Positions 54,501 to 63,383 of a stretch of 64,000 nucleotides of DNA are shown here, piece by piece. Source of the stretch: Candidatus Marisimplicoccus framensis (GTDB lineage: Bacteria > Bacteroidota > Bacteroidia > Flavobacteriales > Flavobacteriaceae); assembly GCA_905182065.1 (NCBI GenBank), contig CAJIZN010000001.1, forward strand, positions 62,001 to 126,000, written 5' to 3'. The position numbers and the translations under genes are program-made. The stretch's first letter is position 1. Every line of letters starts with the position of its first letter. The notes under the pieces were generated by a model that was given only the letters and a program-made list of their open reading frames with translations, had not been told where the DNA came from and did not search any database.

Positions 54501-55817
54501 TTATATAAATAAATTTAATATTAGAACTCCTACTAAGCCTGTAATCCCAACAATAGTTTCCATTACTGTCCAAGTTGAAAGAGTTTCTCTTACTGTAAGG
54601 TTAAAATACTCTTTAAACATCCAAAATCCTGCATCATTTACATGAGATAACATTAGACTTCCAGAACCTATTGCTAAAACCATTAGTTCTGGACTAACAT
54701 CTGAATTAGAAATTAGTGGAAGAACAATTCCAGCTGCTGTTAAACCTGCAACTGTTGCTGAACCAACACAAACTCTAATAATAGTTGCTATAAGCCAAGC
54801 TAAAATTAATGGCGATATTTGAGAACCATGTAATAATGCTCCTATATAATCACTTACTCCACTATCAATTAAAATTTGTTTTAATGCACCTGCTCCAGAA
54901 ATAATTAATAAAACCATTGTTATACTTGATACAGAAGTTGCAACAGAATTCATCAATTCTTCCATTTTTTTTCCACGAGACAAACCAAGGGTATAAATTG
55001 CGACTAATACAGAAATTAACATAGCTATGACAGGATTTCCTATAAAAACGATAATATCTTTAGTCAAAGAGTCACCTTGATATATAATAGTGAATATTGA
55101 TGAAAATATAATTAATATGACAGGTAATAAAGCAGTAAATACACTTACTCCCATTCCTGGCATTTCCTCATCTTTTAAAATAACTGGATTATAAAATTCT
55201 TTTAATGGAGTAGCATTAATGTTTTTAATTGTTCTTGTGAATAATGGTCCTGCAATAACTATAGCTGGAATAGCTATTATAATTCCATATAATAAGGTTT
55301 TACCAATATCAGCATTAAACATGCTTGAAATTGCAGTAGGTGCAGGATGAGGGGGTAAAAAACCATGAGTTACAGACAGAGAAGCAAGCATAGGTAAACC
55401 AACATAAATTAATGGTAATCCAGAAGATGCTGCCACTGTAAAAACTAGAGGTATTAGTATGACAAATCCTACAGAATAAAACATAGGAATACCAACAATA
55501 AAACCTGCTAGAACAACTGCCCATTGAATATATTTCACTCCAAAACTAGATATCAATTTTGAGGTAATCCTTTGAGCTGCTCCGCTATCGGCAACTAGCT
55601 TTCCTAACATAGCACCAAATCCTAAAATCAAAACTAAAAAACCAAGTGTATCACCAATTCCAGTTTGAATTGACTGTACAATATTTTGCAACTGCATTCC
55701 TTGAAATAATCCAACAAAAATGCAAACTATAATAAAGGAAATAAATGCATCAAGTTTATATCTTGCTATCAAAATGAATAACAATAATATTCCAAAAATT
55801 ACTATCAATAAAGGCAT
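54501..55817 (-). CDS. GntP-family permease
   Basis: 438 residues, ~12 helices. GNT-family motifs: GFGAMLGKLVADSGAA, GIPMFYSVGFVILIPLVF, GFLPPHPAPTA, and SHVNDAGFWMFKEYF. GntP members import gluconate, other aldonates, D-serine or fructuronate with protons. In this operon the likely cargo is the sugar acid or amino sugar acid made into KDG by the neighbours. gntK and gnd further upstream mean that plain gluconate is also possible. Confidence 0.92.
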   Translation of the reverse strand: MPLLIVIFGILLLFILIARYKLDAFISFIIVCIFVGLFQGMQLQNIVQSIQTGIGDTLGFLVLILGFGAMLGKLVADSGAAQRITSKLISSFGVKYIQWAVVLAGFIVGIPMFYSVGFVILIPLVFTVAASSGLPLIYVGLPMLASLSVTHGFLPPHPAPTAISSMFNADIGKTLLYGIIIAIPAIVIAGPLFTRTIKNINATPLKEFYNPVILKDEEMPGMGVSVFTALLPVILIIFSSIFTIIYQGDSLTKDIIVFIGNPVIAMLISVLVAIYTLGLSRGKKMEELMNSVATSVSSITMVLLIISGAGALKQILIDSGVSDYIGALLHGSQISPLILAWLIATIIRVCVGSATVAGLTAAGIVLPLISNSDVSPELMVLAIGSGSLMLSHVNDAGFWMFKEYFNLTVRETLSTWTVMETIVGITGLVGVLILNLFI

Positions 55818-55837
55818 GTTTTATTTTATTATTATTT

Positions 55838-56503
55838 TCATCTTAGAGATTTAATTGTTTTAAGAGTTAGCTCAACATTCTCCTTAAGTAAAGTGTAATT
55901 TTTATTAGCTAAAATATCTTTAGATATAAGTTTAGAACCCATACCTACACACGTAACTCCAGAATCAAACCAGGATTTTAGATTATCATATTCCATTGAA
56001 ACTCCTCCAGTTGGCATAACAGATGTCCAAGGTTGAGGACCTTTTATACTTTTTACAAATCTAGGTCCTAAAACATCTCCAGGAAATAATTTAATAAGTT
56101 CACAACCAAACTCTTCTGCAGTTGCAATTTCAGTTAGCGAACTACAACCTGCAGACCACATTAATTTTCTTCGGTTACACATACGAGCGATATCTTCTCT
56201 AAAAACTGGAGTTACTACAAAGTTTGCTCCAGCTAGCATATATTGTGAAGCTGCTTTTGCATCAGTTACAGAACCAACTCCTAAAATCATTCCTGGGAGT
56301 TCAGCAATTGCGTATTTAATTATATCAGTAAAAACTTCTAGTGCAAAATCACCTCTGTTAGTGAACTCCATAAGACGAGCCCCACCATCATAACATGCTT
56401 TAAGAATATCTTTAGCCACTATGCTATCCTCATGATAAAATAGAGGAACCATTCCAGATTCTTCCATTTGATTTATTACTTGAACTCTTGAATATTGAGC
56501 CAT
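55838..56503 (-). CDS. eda: KDPG/KHG aldolase
   Basis: 221 residues, a class I aldolase TIM barrel. The Schiff-base Lys is in ELIKLFPGDVLGP, the substrate loop in VMPTGGVSMEY, and AGANFVVTPVF and CVGMGSKLI are family features. Splits 2-keto-3-deoxy-6-phosphogluconate to pyruvate and glyceraldehyde 3-phosphate. Of the slightly longer type usual in Bacteroidota uronate loci. Eight bases after kdgK. Confidence 0.92.
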   Translation of the reverse strand: MAQYSRVQVINQMEESGMVPLFYHEDSIVAKDILKACYDGGARLMEFTNRGDFALEVFTDIIKYAIAELPGMILGVGSVTDAKAASQYMLAGANFVVTPVFREDIARMCNRRKLMWSAGCSSLTEIATAEEFGCELIKLFPGDVLGPRFVKSIKGPQPWTSVMPTGGVSMEYDNLKSWFDSGVTCVGMGSKLISKDILANKNYTLLKENVELTLKTIKSLR

Positions 56504-56511
56504 AATTTGTT

Positions 56512-57552
56512 TTATCTATTAACTCGTCCTGAAACATCTCCATCCATTAACTTTTCAATTTCCTGAAGAGTAACAAGGTTGGTGTCTCCTTTAATTGTAT
56601 GTTTAAGACAAGATGCAGCTACAGAAAAATCGAGCACTTTTTGATCTTCATTTGGATAATTTAAAAGCCCATAAATTAATCCGGCCATAAATGAATCTCC
56701 ACCACCCACACGATCAACTATATCAGTTATATGATATTGTTTACTCTGATACATTTTTTTACCATCGTAAAGAATTCCAGCCCAGGTATTATATGAGGCT
56801 GAAATTGATCCTCTTAATGATAAAATAATTTTTTTAGCCCTTGGAAATTTTTTGATCATTTGTTTACATACAGATAAAAAAACTTCAGGTTTAACTTCAT
56901 GTCCTTGTTTAGTTATATCTATCCCTTCTGGTTTAATTCCAAAGTGCATTTCAGCATCTTCTTCATTACCAAAAATAATATCACAATAAGAGGTAAGTTC
57001 AGTCATAATTTCTTGACGGTTTCCTTCATATTGCCATAGTTTAGATCGATAATTTAAATCTGTCGAAATAGTAATACCTCGGTCACTGGCAACTTTTACA
57101 GCTTCTAAACATATAATAGCAGCACTTTTTGAAATTGCTGGAGTGATTCCAGTCCAATGAAACCATGAGGCTCCATCAAAAACTTTATCCCAATTAATCA
57201 TTCCTGATTCAATTTGAGCAATTGCAGAGTTCGTCCTATCATAAACCACTTTGCTACTTCTGTTTACTGCTCCTTTTTCTAAAAAATAAATTCCTAATCT
57301 ATCTCCTCCATATAAAATATTAGATGTTCCTACTCCTCTTTTACGCAACTCCATTAATGCACATTCGCCTAAATCTGATTTAGGTAACCTTGTAACAAAC
57401 TCGACAGGAATCCCAAAATTAGCTAATGATACTGCAACATTAGACTCCCCTCCCCCATAATTAATATCAAAACTATTTGTTTGAGAAAAGCGAAGATAAC
57501 CTGGCGGAGATAGTCTTAACATGATTTCTCCAAAAGTCACAACTTTATTCAT
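56512..57552 (-). CDS. kdgK: 2-keto-3-deoxygluconate kinase (PfkB family)
   Basis: 346 residues. PfkB sugar kinase: MLRLSPPGYLRFSQTNSFDINYGGGESNVAVSLANFG (in part: GGGESNVAVSLA) and the C-terminal catalytic motif DRVGGGDSFMAGL with the base Asp. The LRLSPP start is characteristic of Bacteroidota KDG kinases. Followed by eda, it completes KDG to KDPG to pyruvate plus G3P. A palindrome with a T-run lies ~25 bases before the ATG. Confidence 0.92.
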   Translation of the reverse strand: MNKVVTFGEIMLRLSPPGYLRFSQTNSFDINYGGGESNVAVSLANFGIPVEFVTRLPKSDLGECALMELRKRGVGTSNILYGGDRLGIYFLEKGAVNRSSKVVYDRTNSAIAQIESGMINWDKVFDGASWFHWTGITPAISKSAAIICLEAVKVASDRGITISTDLNYRSKLWQYEGNRQEIMTELTSYCDIIFGNEEDAEMHFGIKPEGIDITKQGHEVKPEVFLSVCKQMIKKFPRAKKIILSLRGSISASYNTWAGILYDGKKMYQSKQYHITDIVDRVGGGDSFMAGLIYGLLNYPNEDQKVLDFSVAASCLKHTIKGDTNLVTLQEIEKLMDGDVSGRVNR

Positions 57553-57571
57553 AGCACTCTAATATAATGAC

Positions 57572-57597
57572 AAAAAAATTAAGTGATAATCACTTAA
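57572..57597 (-). terminator. Palindrome TTAAGTGAT-T-ATCACTTAA plus T-run before kdgK
   Basis: Perfect nine-base arms around one base (57579-57597), followed on the minus strand by seven T. It straddles the stop codon of the CDP-alcohol transferase gene. As RNA it folds into a seven-base stem with a five-base loop and a U-run, so it may end the upstream mvaD operon. As DNA it looks equally like an operator for kdgK. Both readings are possible. Confidence 0.6.
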
Positions 57598-58357
57598 GAA
57601 CAAATTTTCTAAGACCAACAAATACAACTAAAAAAACAGAATAGACAATGAAAAAAGGAATAACATATGATTCTAGGTTAAAAGACAACATAAGAGCCAT
57701 AATTAATAACTGAAAACCTAATCCATATAAAGATAATATTGTCATGAACCACTTTGGAAATGGAGGGCTATCTTTTGCATCCTTATCCATGAAGTACATT
57801 ATTTTATCAAAAGAGATATATAAAACATCATATATTTTATAGAAGATGTTTACCATATGTTGACTCTCACCCTTTAGGGCTTTAGGAGCACTATCTTCAA
57901 AAATTCGACTAGTAGAATCGCCTTGTACTGAGTTTCTTAAAATCACATAATAATAGTTATAGACAGTTCCTTGTAGTTGGATTCCAAAAAAAGCTATAAA
58001 CATGTATACTATTGAAATATCAGTTATATACCAAAAGGTTAATAAAAAAGAAAAGTTAAGTAAGAAATCAGCAATTGAATCATAATATCTTCCTACATAA
58101 GAAGGTGTGTTTTTTAAACGTGATAACTCTCCATCAGCTGCATCTAAGATTGATTTAAGTATAATAAAAAAAGCAGCAGTTATAAAGTATCCGTTTATCA
58201 TCAATACAATTGCAATTATTCCTGCAATAATAAACATAGTGGTAACATGAATAGGAGTAAAAAATGTAGATTTAAGCTGACTAGCTATCCAATGACCAAC
58301 AGGACGACCATAGTCCGATAAATCTAAAAATCGATATTTTTCTGGCAGTTTTGACAT
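57590..58357 (-). CDS. CDP-alcohol phosphatidyltransferase family protein
   Basis: 255 residues, six or more hydrophobic helices. The family motif is complete: DAADGELSRLKNTPSYVGRYYDSIAD (D-xx-DG-xx-S/A-R ... G-xxx-D-xxx-D, in part: DAADGELSR). These enzymes join a CDP-lipid to an alcohol (glycerol phosphate, inositol phosphate, choline and others). The substrate is not evident. 28 bases follow the 6PGDH gene, so it may be the last gene of that operon. An N-terminal ~25-residue soluble segment precedes the first helix. Confidence 0.85.
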   Translation of the reverse strand: MSKLPEKYRFLDLSDYGRPVGHWIASQLKSTFFTPIHVTTMFIIAGIIAIVLMINGYFITAAFFIILKSILDAADGELSRLKNTPSYVGRYYDSIADFLLNFSFLLTFWYITDISIVYMFIAFFGIQLQGTVYNYYYVILRNSVQGDSTSRIFEDSAPKALKGESQHMVNIFYKIYDVLYISFDKIMYFMDKDAKDSPPFPKWFMTILSLYGLGFQLLIMALMLSFNLESYVIPFFIVYSVFLVVFVGLRKFVLK

Positions 58358-58385
58358 TAGTATACTTTTTTAATCCTTATTATTT

Positions 58386-59738
58386 CTAATTAATTTTAAT
58401 ATCGTGAGATCCAAAAAAATTTCTCTGAGCTTGAATCATTTTAGTACTTAATGAATTACTTGAAATAGAATTAAAGTAATTCAATGCTTCACCAAAACAA
58501 GGGATTGAAATATCATTTTTTAATGATATTAAAATTACATTAATTATATCTGGCTTATACTCATTTAAATCTTTAATTATTTTCTTATCTGATAAAATAT
58601 TTTCAACTGAATAGTTGAAATAGAGATCATTAATTTGACTTGACTTTATAATACTTCCATTAGACCAAACATTTAAAGCCTTGGATATACTAATATTCCA
58701 ACCATACTTTTTATTTGAAGCATTTATTAGACAAAAAGCTTGAATAAAGTTAATATGTCTACAGAATTGGTAAGCTTTTTTTAATGAGTTAATGTCAATA
58801 GTATATCTTTTTGATCTTTGATTTGTCATTTCACTAATTTCTTTTCTAAGGGTCTTAAATCTTGAGATAAATCTAGTATCCATAGCTGATGAAAGCATAC
58901 TTAAAGGGCTTCCTAATTCAATTCCATAATTTAGCATCCATCTTCCAGTACCATTGTCTCCAGCTTCATCGTCAATTTTTTTGATTAAATATTTATCATC
59001 AATCTTTTGTAATATTTGTTTAATTGATATTTCCAGAAGGTAACTTTTTAATTCTGTACTATTCCACTCATCAAATATGTCAGCAATTTCTTGATTTTTA
59101 TAATTATTAGAATTTATTAATAATTCATAAATAGATGCTATCAACTGCATTTCAACATATTCGATTCCGTTATGAACCATTTTAACAAAATGTCCTTGAT
59201 TTGTATCACCAAAAAAGTCAAAACTAGATGTGTTTTTGATAGTTTTTGATGTAATTATTGATAGGTCATCTTTCACTTTATTAAACGCAGCTTCATGTCC
59301 ACCAATCATAATTGATGGCCCCCTAAGCACACCTTCAGTTCCCCCAGAAACTCCAATTCCAAGATATAACATTTTGTTTTTTTGAATTTTTAATTTATTA
59401 TTAAAACTTACAACAGGGTTAGTATTACCAGCATCAATTATAATATCATCTTCATCTAAAATGTCAAGTAGATTATTAATAACATGATCAGTTGGTTCTC
59501 CTGCAGGAACGAGAATTAAAACTTTTCTTGGCTTTTCAATAGATTTAATAAAACTGGAAATATCTATAAAAAATGATGCTTTATTCAATTCAGAGTATAG
59601 TTCTTTTTCTTCAAAAATTAAATTTGTTTTTTTCTCATAGGCTTTATCGTATAGTGAAACAGTTATTCCTTTTGAAGACATATTTCTTGCCATACTTAAA
59701 CCAATCCTCCCAATTCCAATTATACCCCAAGAATTCAT
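58386..59738 (-). CDS. gnd: 6-phosphogluconate dehydrogenase (decarboxylating)
   Basis: 450 residues, slightly shorter than the usual ~468. The cofactor site reads MNSWGIIGIGRIGLSMARN, unlike the common GLAVMGRN form. Substrate and catalytic motifs are present: GVSGGTEGVLRGPSIMIGG, GHFVKMVHNGIEYVEMQ (catalytic Lys), GTGRWMLNYGIELGSPL. Converts 6-phosphogluconate to ribulose 5-phosphate, CO2 and a reduced nicotinamide cofactor. gntK stops four bases inside its start, making a gluconate shunt. Sequence is quite divergent, with many Asn/Ile residues. Confidence 0.88.
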   Translation of the reverse strand: MNSWGIIGIGRIGLSMARNMSSKGITVSLYDKAYEKKTNLIFEEKELYSELNKASFFIDISSFIKSIEKPRKVLILVPAGEPTDHVINNLLDILDEDDIIIDAGNTNPVVSFNNKLKIQKNKMLYLGIGVSGGTEGVLRGPSIMIGGHEAAFNKVKDDLSIITSKTIKNTSSFDFFGDTNQGHFVKMVHNGIEYVEMQLIASIYELLINSNNYKNQEIADIFDEWNSTELKSYLLEISIKQILQKIDDKYLIKKIDDEAGDNGTGRWMLNYGIELGSPLSMLSSAMDTRFISRFKTLRKEISEMTNQRSKRYTIDINSLKKAYQFCRHINFIQAFCLINASNKKYGWNISISKALNVWSNGSIIKSSQINDLYFNYSVENILSDKKIIKDLNEYKPDIINVILISLKNDISIPCFGEALNYFNSISSNSLSTKMIQAQRNFFGSHDIKIN

Positions 59739-60220
59739 TTTAATAATTTTAGTTTAATTAATTCTACAATTTTATTTTTACTTTCAGTAATATCTATAAA
59801 ATTACAGTAATTAGGATACTCTATTATATCAAATTGACTTTGCAATAAGTTTGAACTAAAAAAATGATTATTTCTATTTTTTAATCGTTGATTAATAAAA
59901 TCATATTCACCTTTTAAACAAAACCAAAAAATATTCATATCTAAACCACTTGTCAATTTTTTTCTATATTTTTCTTTTAAAGCAGAACAAGCTAAAACTG
60001 TATTAATTGATTTTTGTTTTAATTCATTATTTAATTCCTGTAACCATTCGTCCCTATCATTATCATTTAATGGTGATTTATTTTTCATTTTATTAATATT
60101 ATTAACTGAGTGAAAATCATCTCCTTCAATAAATTTAAAGTTTAAGTCCTTCGATATTTTTTTTCCAATAGTAGATTTTCCAGACCCACTTACTCCAAAG
60201 AGTATTATAAGCTTTTGCAT
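59735..60220 (-). CDS. gntK: Gluconokinase (GntK type)
   Basis: 161 residues from the ATG at 60220 (MQKLIILFGVSGSGKSTIGKKIS); the track's TTG start at 60235 overlaps the upstream gene and is less likely. Walker A GVSGSGKST, then EGDDFHSVNNINKMKNKSPLNDNDR and CSALKEKYRKKL, all GntK features. Phosphorylates gluconate to 6-phosphogluconate for the adjoining 6PGDH. It starts four bases after the mevalonate kinase stop. Confidence 0.9.
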   Translation of the reverse strand: MQKLIILFGVSGSGKSTIGKKISKDLNFKFIEGDDFHSVNNINKMKNKSPLNDNDRDEWLQELNNELKQKSINTVLACSALKEKYRKKLTSGLDMNIFWFCLKGEYDFINQRLKNRNNHFFSSNLLQSQFDIIEYPNYCNFIDITESKNKIVELIKLKLLK

Positions 60221-60224
60221 TAAT

Positions 60225-61109
60225 CTAAACTTCAATTAATTTAAATGAACTTAGGTTATCTTTTAATATATTTTCAAAATCAAAAGCTAAAAAAAATCCT
60301 CCACCACCTGAACCACAAAGTTTCATGTAGTATTTATTTGACTTAAGTCCTTCTTGCCAAATTTCATTCAATGATTCAGGAATCATTTCATTCATATTTT
60401 TAAAAGTGGTTTCTGAAAGATTCTTTATTGAATCTCTGAAGTAATCTGAATTATACATAAGATTATATATACATTCATTAGTTAGTTTTATAAAAGATTC
60501 ATTAAATACAGACAGGAAATCTTTTTGATTTTGTTTTTGATTAAACAATTCAATCATCTCAGATGTAGAAGAAGAAATTTTACTATCAACTAAATATATT
60601 TTGAAATTGGGAAACTTCAAGTCATCCAATAATTTAATATTACCCTCAGATAATAAAATAGGCTTATTAAAAAACGATACTAAAGGATCAAATCCTGAAG
60701 AATTACCGTGAAATTTTGATTCAATTATTGACATGATTTTTTTTAATTCTTCATTTTGAATAGAACTTAAATCAATTTTTGAATATTTATTAATTATTGA
60801 AGAAACAAGAGCACCACTACTTCCAAGGCCTGAAGCAATTGGTATATTGCTATTAAAGTATAGTCCAGAATCAATATCAATTTTTAAATTTTCAAAACTT
60901 ATTATATCAAATAAAGGTTCATTTTTAATAATATAATTATAGAACTCAATTAATTTTATATTGGAAATTCTCTGTTCATTAGATATTAATTTTGATTTTT
61001 CAAGAGATCCATGAAATTTTTTAAATGGAATTGATAAAGCATCAGAATTTAACATAATTCCATATTCTCCAAATAATAATATTTTTGAGTAAAAATTGTT
61101 TTTATCCAT
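60225..61109 (-). CDS. Mevalonate kinase (GHMP family)
   Basis: 294 residues. YSKILLFGEYGIML is the Bacteroidota mevalonate-kinase start; the ATP loop is IPIASGLGSSGALVSSI and the C-terminal GHMP motif is KLCGSGGGGFFLAF. Phosphorylates mevalonate. Its ATG overlaps the mvaD stop (TAATG). A phosphomevalonate kinase function cannot be excluded, as the two are related GHMP enzymes. Confidence 0.85.
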   Translation of the reverse strand: MDKNNFYSKILLFGEYGIMLNSDALSIPFKKFHGSLEKSKLISNEQRISNIKLIEFYNYIIKNEPLFDIISFENLKIDIDSGLYFNSNIPIASGLGSSGALVSSIINKYSKIDLSSIQNEELKKIMSIIESKFHGNSSGFDPLVSFFNKPILLSEGNIKLLDDLKFPNFKIYLVDSKISSSTSEMIELFNQKQNQKDFLSVFNESFIKLTNECIYNLMYNSDYFRDSIKNLSETTFKNMNEMIPESLNEIWQEGLKSNKYYMKLCGSGGGGFFLAFDFENILKDNLSSFKLIEV

Positions 61110-62182
61110 TACAACAGTTTCTCTGATCCCATACCTAAACTATCATGAATATGAATCTTAGATTTACAAAATTTAAGCAAATCCCCTTCTATAAATTTAT
61201 GAATAGATGTTTTTACGGAATTGGGATATAGCAAATGAACATTTGACCCCGCGTCTAGTGTAAAACTAATAGGCAGCTTGGTATCTCTTCTATATTCTAA
61301 CACTCTTTGTATAACCTCTAAAGTATTTGGTTTCATTAATATAAAATAAGGATTTGAGGAAAGCATCAATGAATGGATCATAAGAGCTTCAGATTCAGTT
61401 AGATTTATAAAATCATCTAGATGACCTGACTTGAAAATTTCTTTTAGTCTTGAAATATTATTTCTGGCTAAATCAAATCTTGTTTTAGAAAATGGATTTT
61501 CATTCATTAGTTTATGCCCTATCGAACTCGATATCTTCTTGACACCTGGATCAATAATTAAAATTGAATTTTGATAGTCATGAAAAACTTTATCAACATC
61601 ATTCGAAATATTTATTGCGTATAAATCAGAAGAATCCAAATATGAATTTGAAGATCCCCAAAGAGTTATTGGACCCTCAATACTTCTAGAGGCGCTTCCA
61701 GAACCTAATCTTGCTATAAAAGATTTCTTTTTCGTGTAATAAGACTCGTCCTTGGATTTTGAGTTTAGTAATTCGATATCTACCAAACATGATGCTAAAC
61801 AGGACATGGATGAAGCTGAAGATGCAATTCCACTACTATGGGGGAAATTATTTTGTGACTTAATATGAATATCATGATTTTTTAAAAACTTGAAATATTT
61901 TTCGATACTCGATATAAACAATTTTATTTTCTGACCAAAAGGGTGATTTTTTTCACCCTCAAAATCAAAAAGTATATTATTGTTATTATTTTTTTTAGGT
62001 TTAAATTCAACTGAGGTTGTTGTGTAAGATTCTGATAGTGTAAAGCTTATTGAAGGATTTTGAGGTATTTGATTATCTTTTTTGCCCCAATATTTTACTA
62101 AAGCAATATTGCTTGGAGAGTTCCATTTTACAATTCCGTTTGCTTCAAAATCATCAGTACAGATAAAATCTTGTTCGATCAT
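61109..62182 (-). CDS. mvaD: Diphosphomevalonate decarboxylase
   Basis: 357 residues. NIALVKYWGKKD is the MvaD signature, with PQNPSISFTLSES, the GHMP loop FPHSSGIASSASSMS and ARLGSGSASRSIEGPITLWG. Produces IPP from mevalonate diphosphate with ATP. Together with idi and mevalonate kinase it shows that the organism makes isoprenoids by the mevalonate route, as many Flavobacteriia do. First gene of the run that leads to gntK and gnd. Confidence 0.95.
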   Translation of the reverse strand: MIEQDFICTDDFEANGIVKWNSPSNIALVKYWGKKDNQIPQNPSISFTLSESYTTTSVEFKPKKNNNNNILFDFEGEKNHPFGQKIKLFISSIEKYFKFLKNHDIHIKSQNNFPHSSGIASSASSMSCLASCLVDIELLNSKSKDESYYTKKKSFIARLGSGSASRSIEGPITLWGSSNSYLDSSDLYAINISNDVDKVFHDYQNSILIIDPGVKKISSSIGHKLMNENPFSKTRFDLARNNISRLKEIFKSGHLDDFINLTESEALMIHSLMLSSNPYFILMKPNTLEVIQRVLEYRRDTKLPISFTLDAGSNVHLLYPNSVKTSIHKFIEGDLLKFCKSKIHIHDSLGMGSEKLL

Positions 62183-62211
62183 TTAAATATTGTTAAAAAT
62201 CATTTAAATAT
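62178..62211. repeat. Direct repeat ATCATTTAAATAT, two copies 21 bp apart
   Basis: 13-mers at 62178-62190 and 62199-62211, start to start two helical turns. The first copy contains the mvaD start codon; the second repeats the same ATTTAAATG context upstream on the minus strand, with a six-codon ORF. It may be a regulator site or a chance duplication of the start region. Confidence 0.4.
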
Positions 62212-62279
62212 AAGAAAGATAAACTCTAAGATGAATTTTATTTCTTTAATTTGGGGTCAATTACTTTCAACAAAAAAAC

Positions 62280-63383
62280 TTGAAAAAATCAGCATTTAAA
62301 TTTAGCACATTCAAAGAACCCAATCTTTCCCCATTTGAGAAATTATTTAATATTTTCAAAGAACTAATAATTCATACTTCAGGAGAATTTGATGAAGCAA
62401 TTGAGTGGCTTAGAGAGTTAGACAAAGAGTACAAATTAACTGATGAAGATTATACTATTGATGACTTTGTAAATGATTTGCTAAATAAAGGATTTGTTAC
62501 TAAACAAATTGGCAATAGTGGAGATAGTATTAAAATTAGCTCAAAAACTGAGAGACTTCTTAGGAAACATGTATTAAAACATCTATTTGGCAAATTAAAG
62601 AAAACTAAAAACGGTAATCATAAAACAAAGTATTCATCTTCAGGAAGTGATGATAATTTAAATATCAAAAACTTTGAGTTTGGTGACCCTCTTGATAAAA
62701 TACTATTAACTGAAAGCTTAAAAAATGCAATTATTTCTTCTGGTGAAAATGATCTAACTCTTAAGAAAGAGGATATAGTTGTATGGGATTCGAATCATAA
62801 TTCCCAAATGAGTACTGTACTCATGATTGATATTAGTCATAGTATGATTTTATACGGAGAAGATCGTATAACTCCAGCTAAAAAAGTTGCAATGGCTCTA
62901 GTAGAATATATCAAAACAAAATTCCCTAAAGACACTATTGATATTTTATCTTTTGGTGATGAAGCTAAGCCAATTAACATAAAAGATCTACCATATTTAA
63001 AGGTAGGTCCATATCATACAAATACTGTAGCTGGACTAGATCTTGCTTTTGATATTTTAAGACGAAAGAAAAATAATAATAAACAAATCTTTATGATAAC
63101 TGATGGTAAACCGAGTTGTATGTTTACAAAGGACGGTTTTTATAAGAATAGTGCTGGGCTTGATAACTATATTTTAGATCAATGTTACAATAGAGCTAAA
63201 GAAGCAAAAAAAAATAATATACCCATAACTACATTTATGATTGCCAGTGATCCCTATCTCCAAACTTTTGTAAAGAAATTTTCTGAAGTAAATAATGGTA
63301 AAGCTTTTTACACAGGATTAGATGGACTAAGTGAAATGATATTTGAAGACTATGATAAAAACAGAAGACAAAAATTAAGATGA
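62280..63383 (+). CDS. VWA-domain protein paired with a MoxR-like ATPase
   Basis: 367 residues with TTG start; an upstream ATG at 62231 is in another frame. The N-terminal half is charged and helical. The C-terminal VWA domain has a MIDAS motif (VLMIDISHSMI, DxSxS), a Thr loop (PYHTNTVAGLDLA) and MITDGKPS. Such VWA proteins work with MoxR/Mg-chelatase AAA+ partners in metal insertion or complex remodelling. The next gene starts inside its stop codon. The target is unknown. Confidence 0.88.
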   Translation: MKKSAFKFSTFKEPNLSPFEKLFNIFKELIIHTSGEFDEAIEWLRELDKEYKLTDEDYTIDDFVNDLLNKGFVTKQIGNSGDSIKISSKTERLLRKHVLKHLFGKLKKTKNGNHKTKYSSSGSDDNLNIKNFEFGDPLDKILLTESLKNAIISSGENDLTLKKEDIVVWDSNHNSQMSTVLMIDISHSMILYGEDRITPAKKVAMALVEYIKTKFPKDTIDILSFGDEAKPINIKDLPYLKVGPYHTNTVAGLDLAFDILRRKKNNNKQIFMITDGKPSCMFTKDGFYKNSAGLDNYILDQCYNRAKEAKKNNIPITTFMIASDPYLQTFVKKFSEVNNGKAFYTGLDGLSEMIFEDYDKNRRQKLR

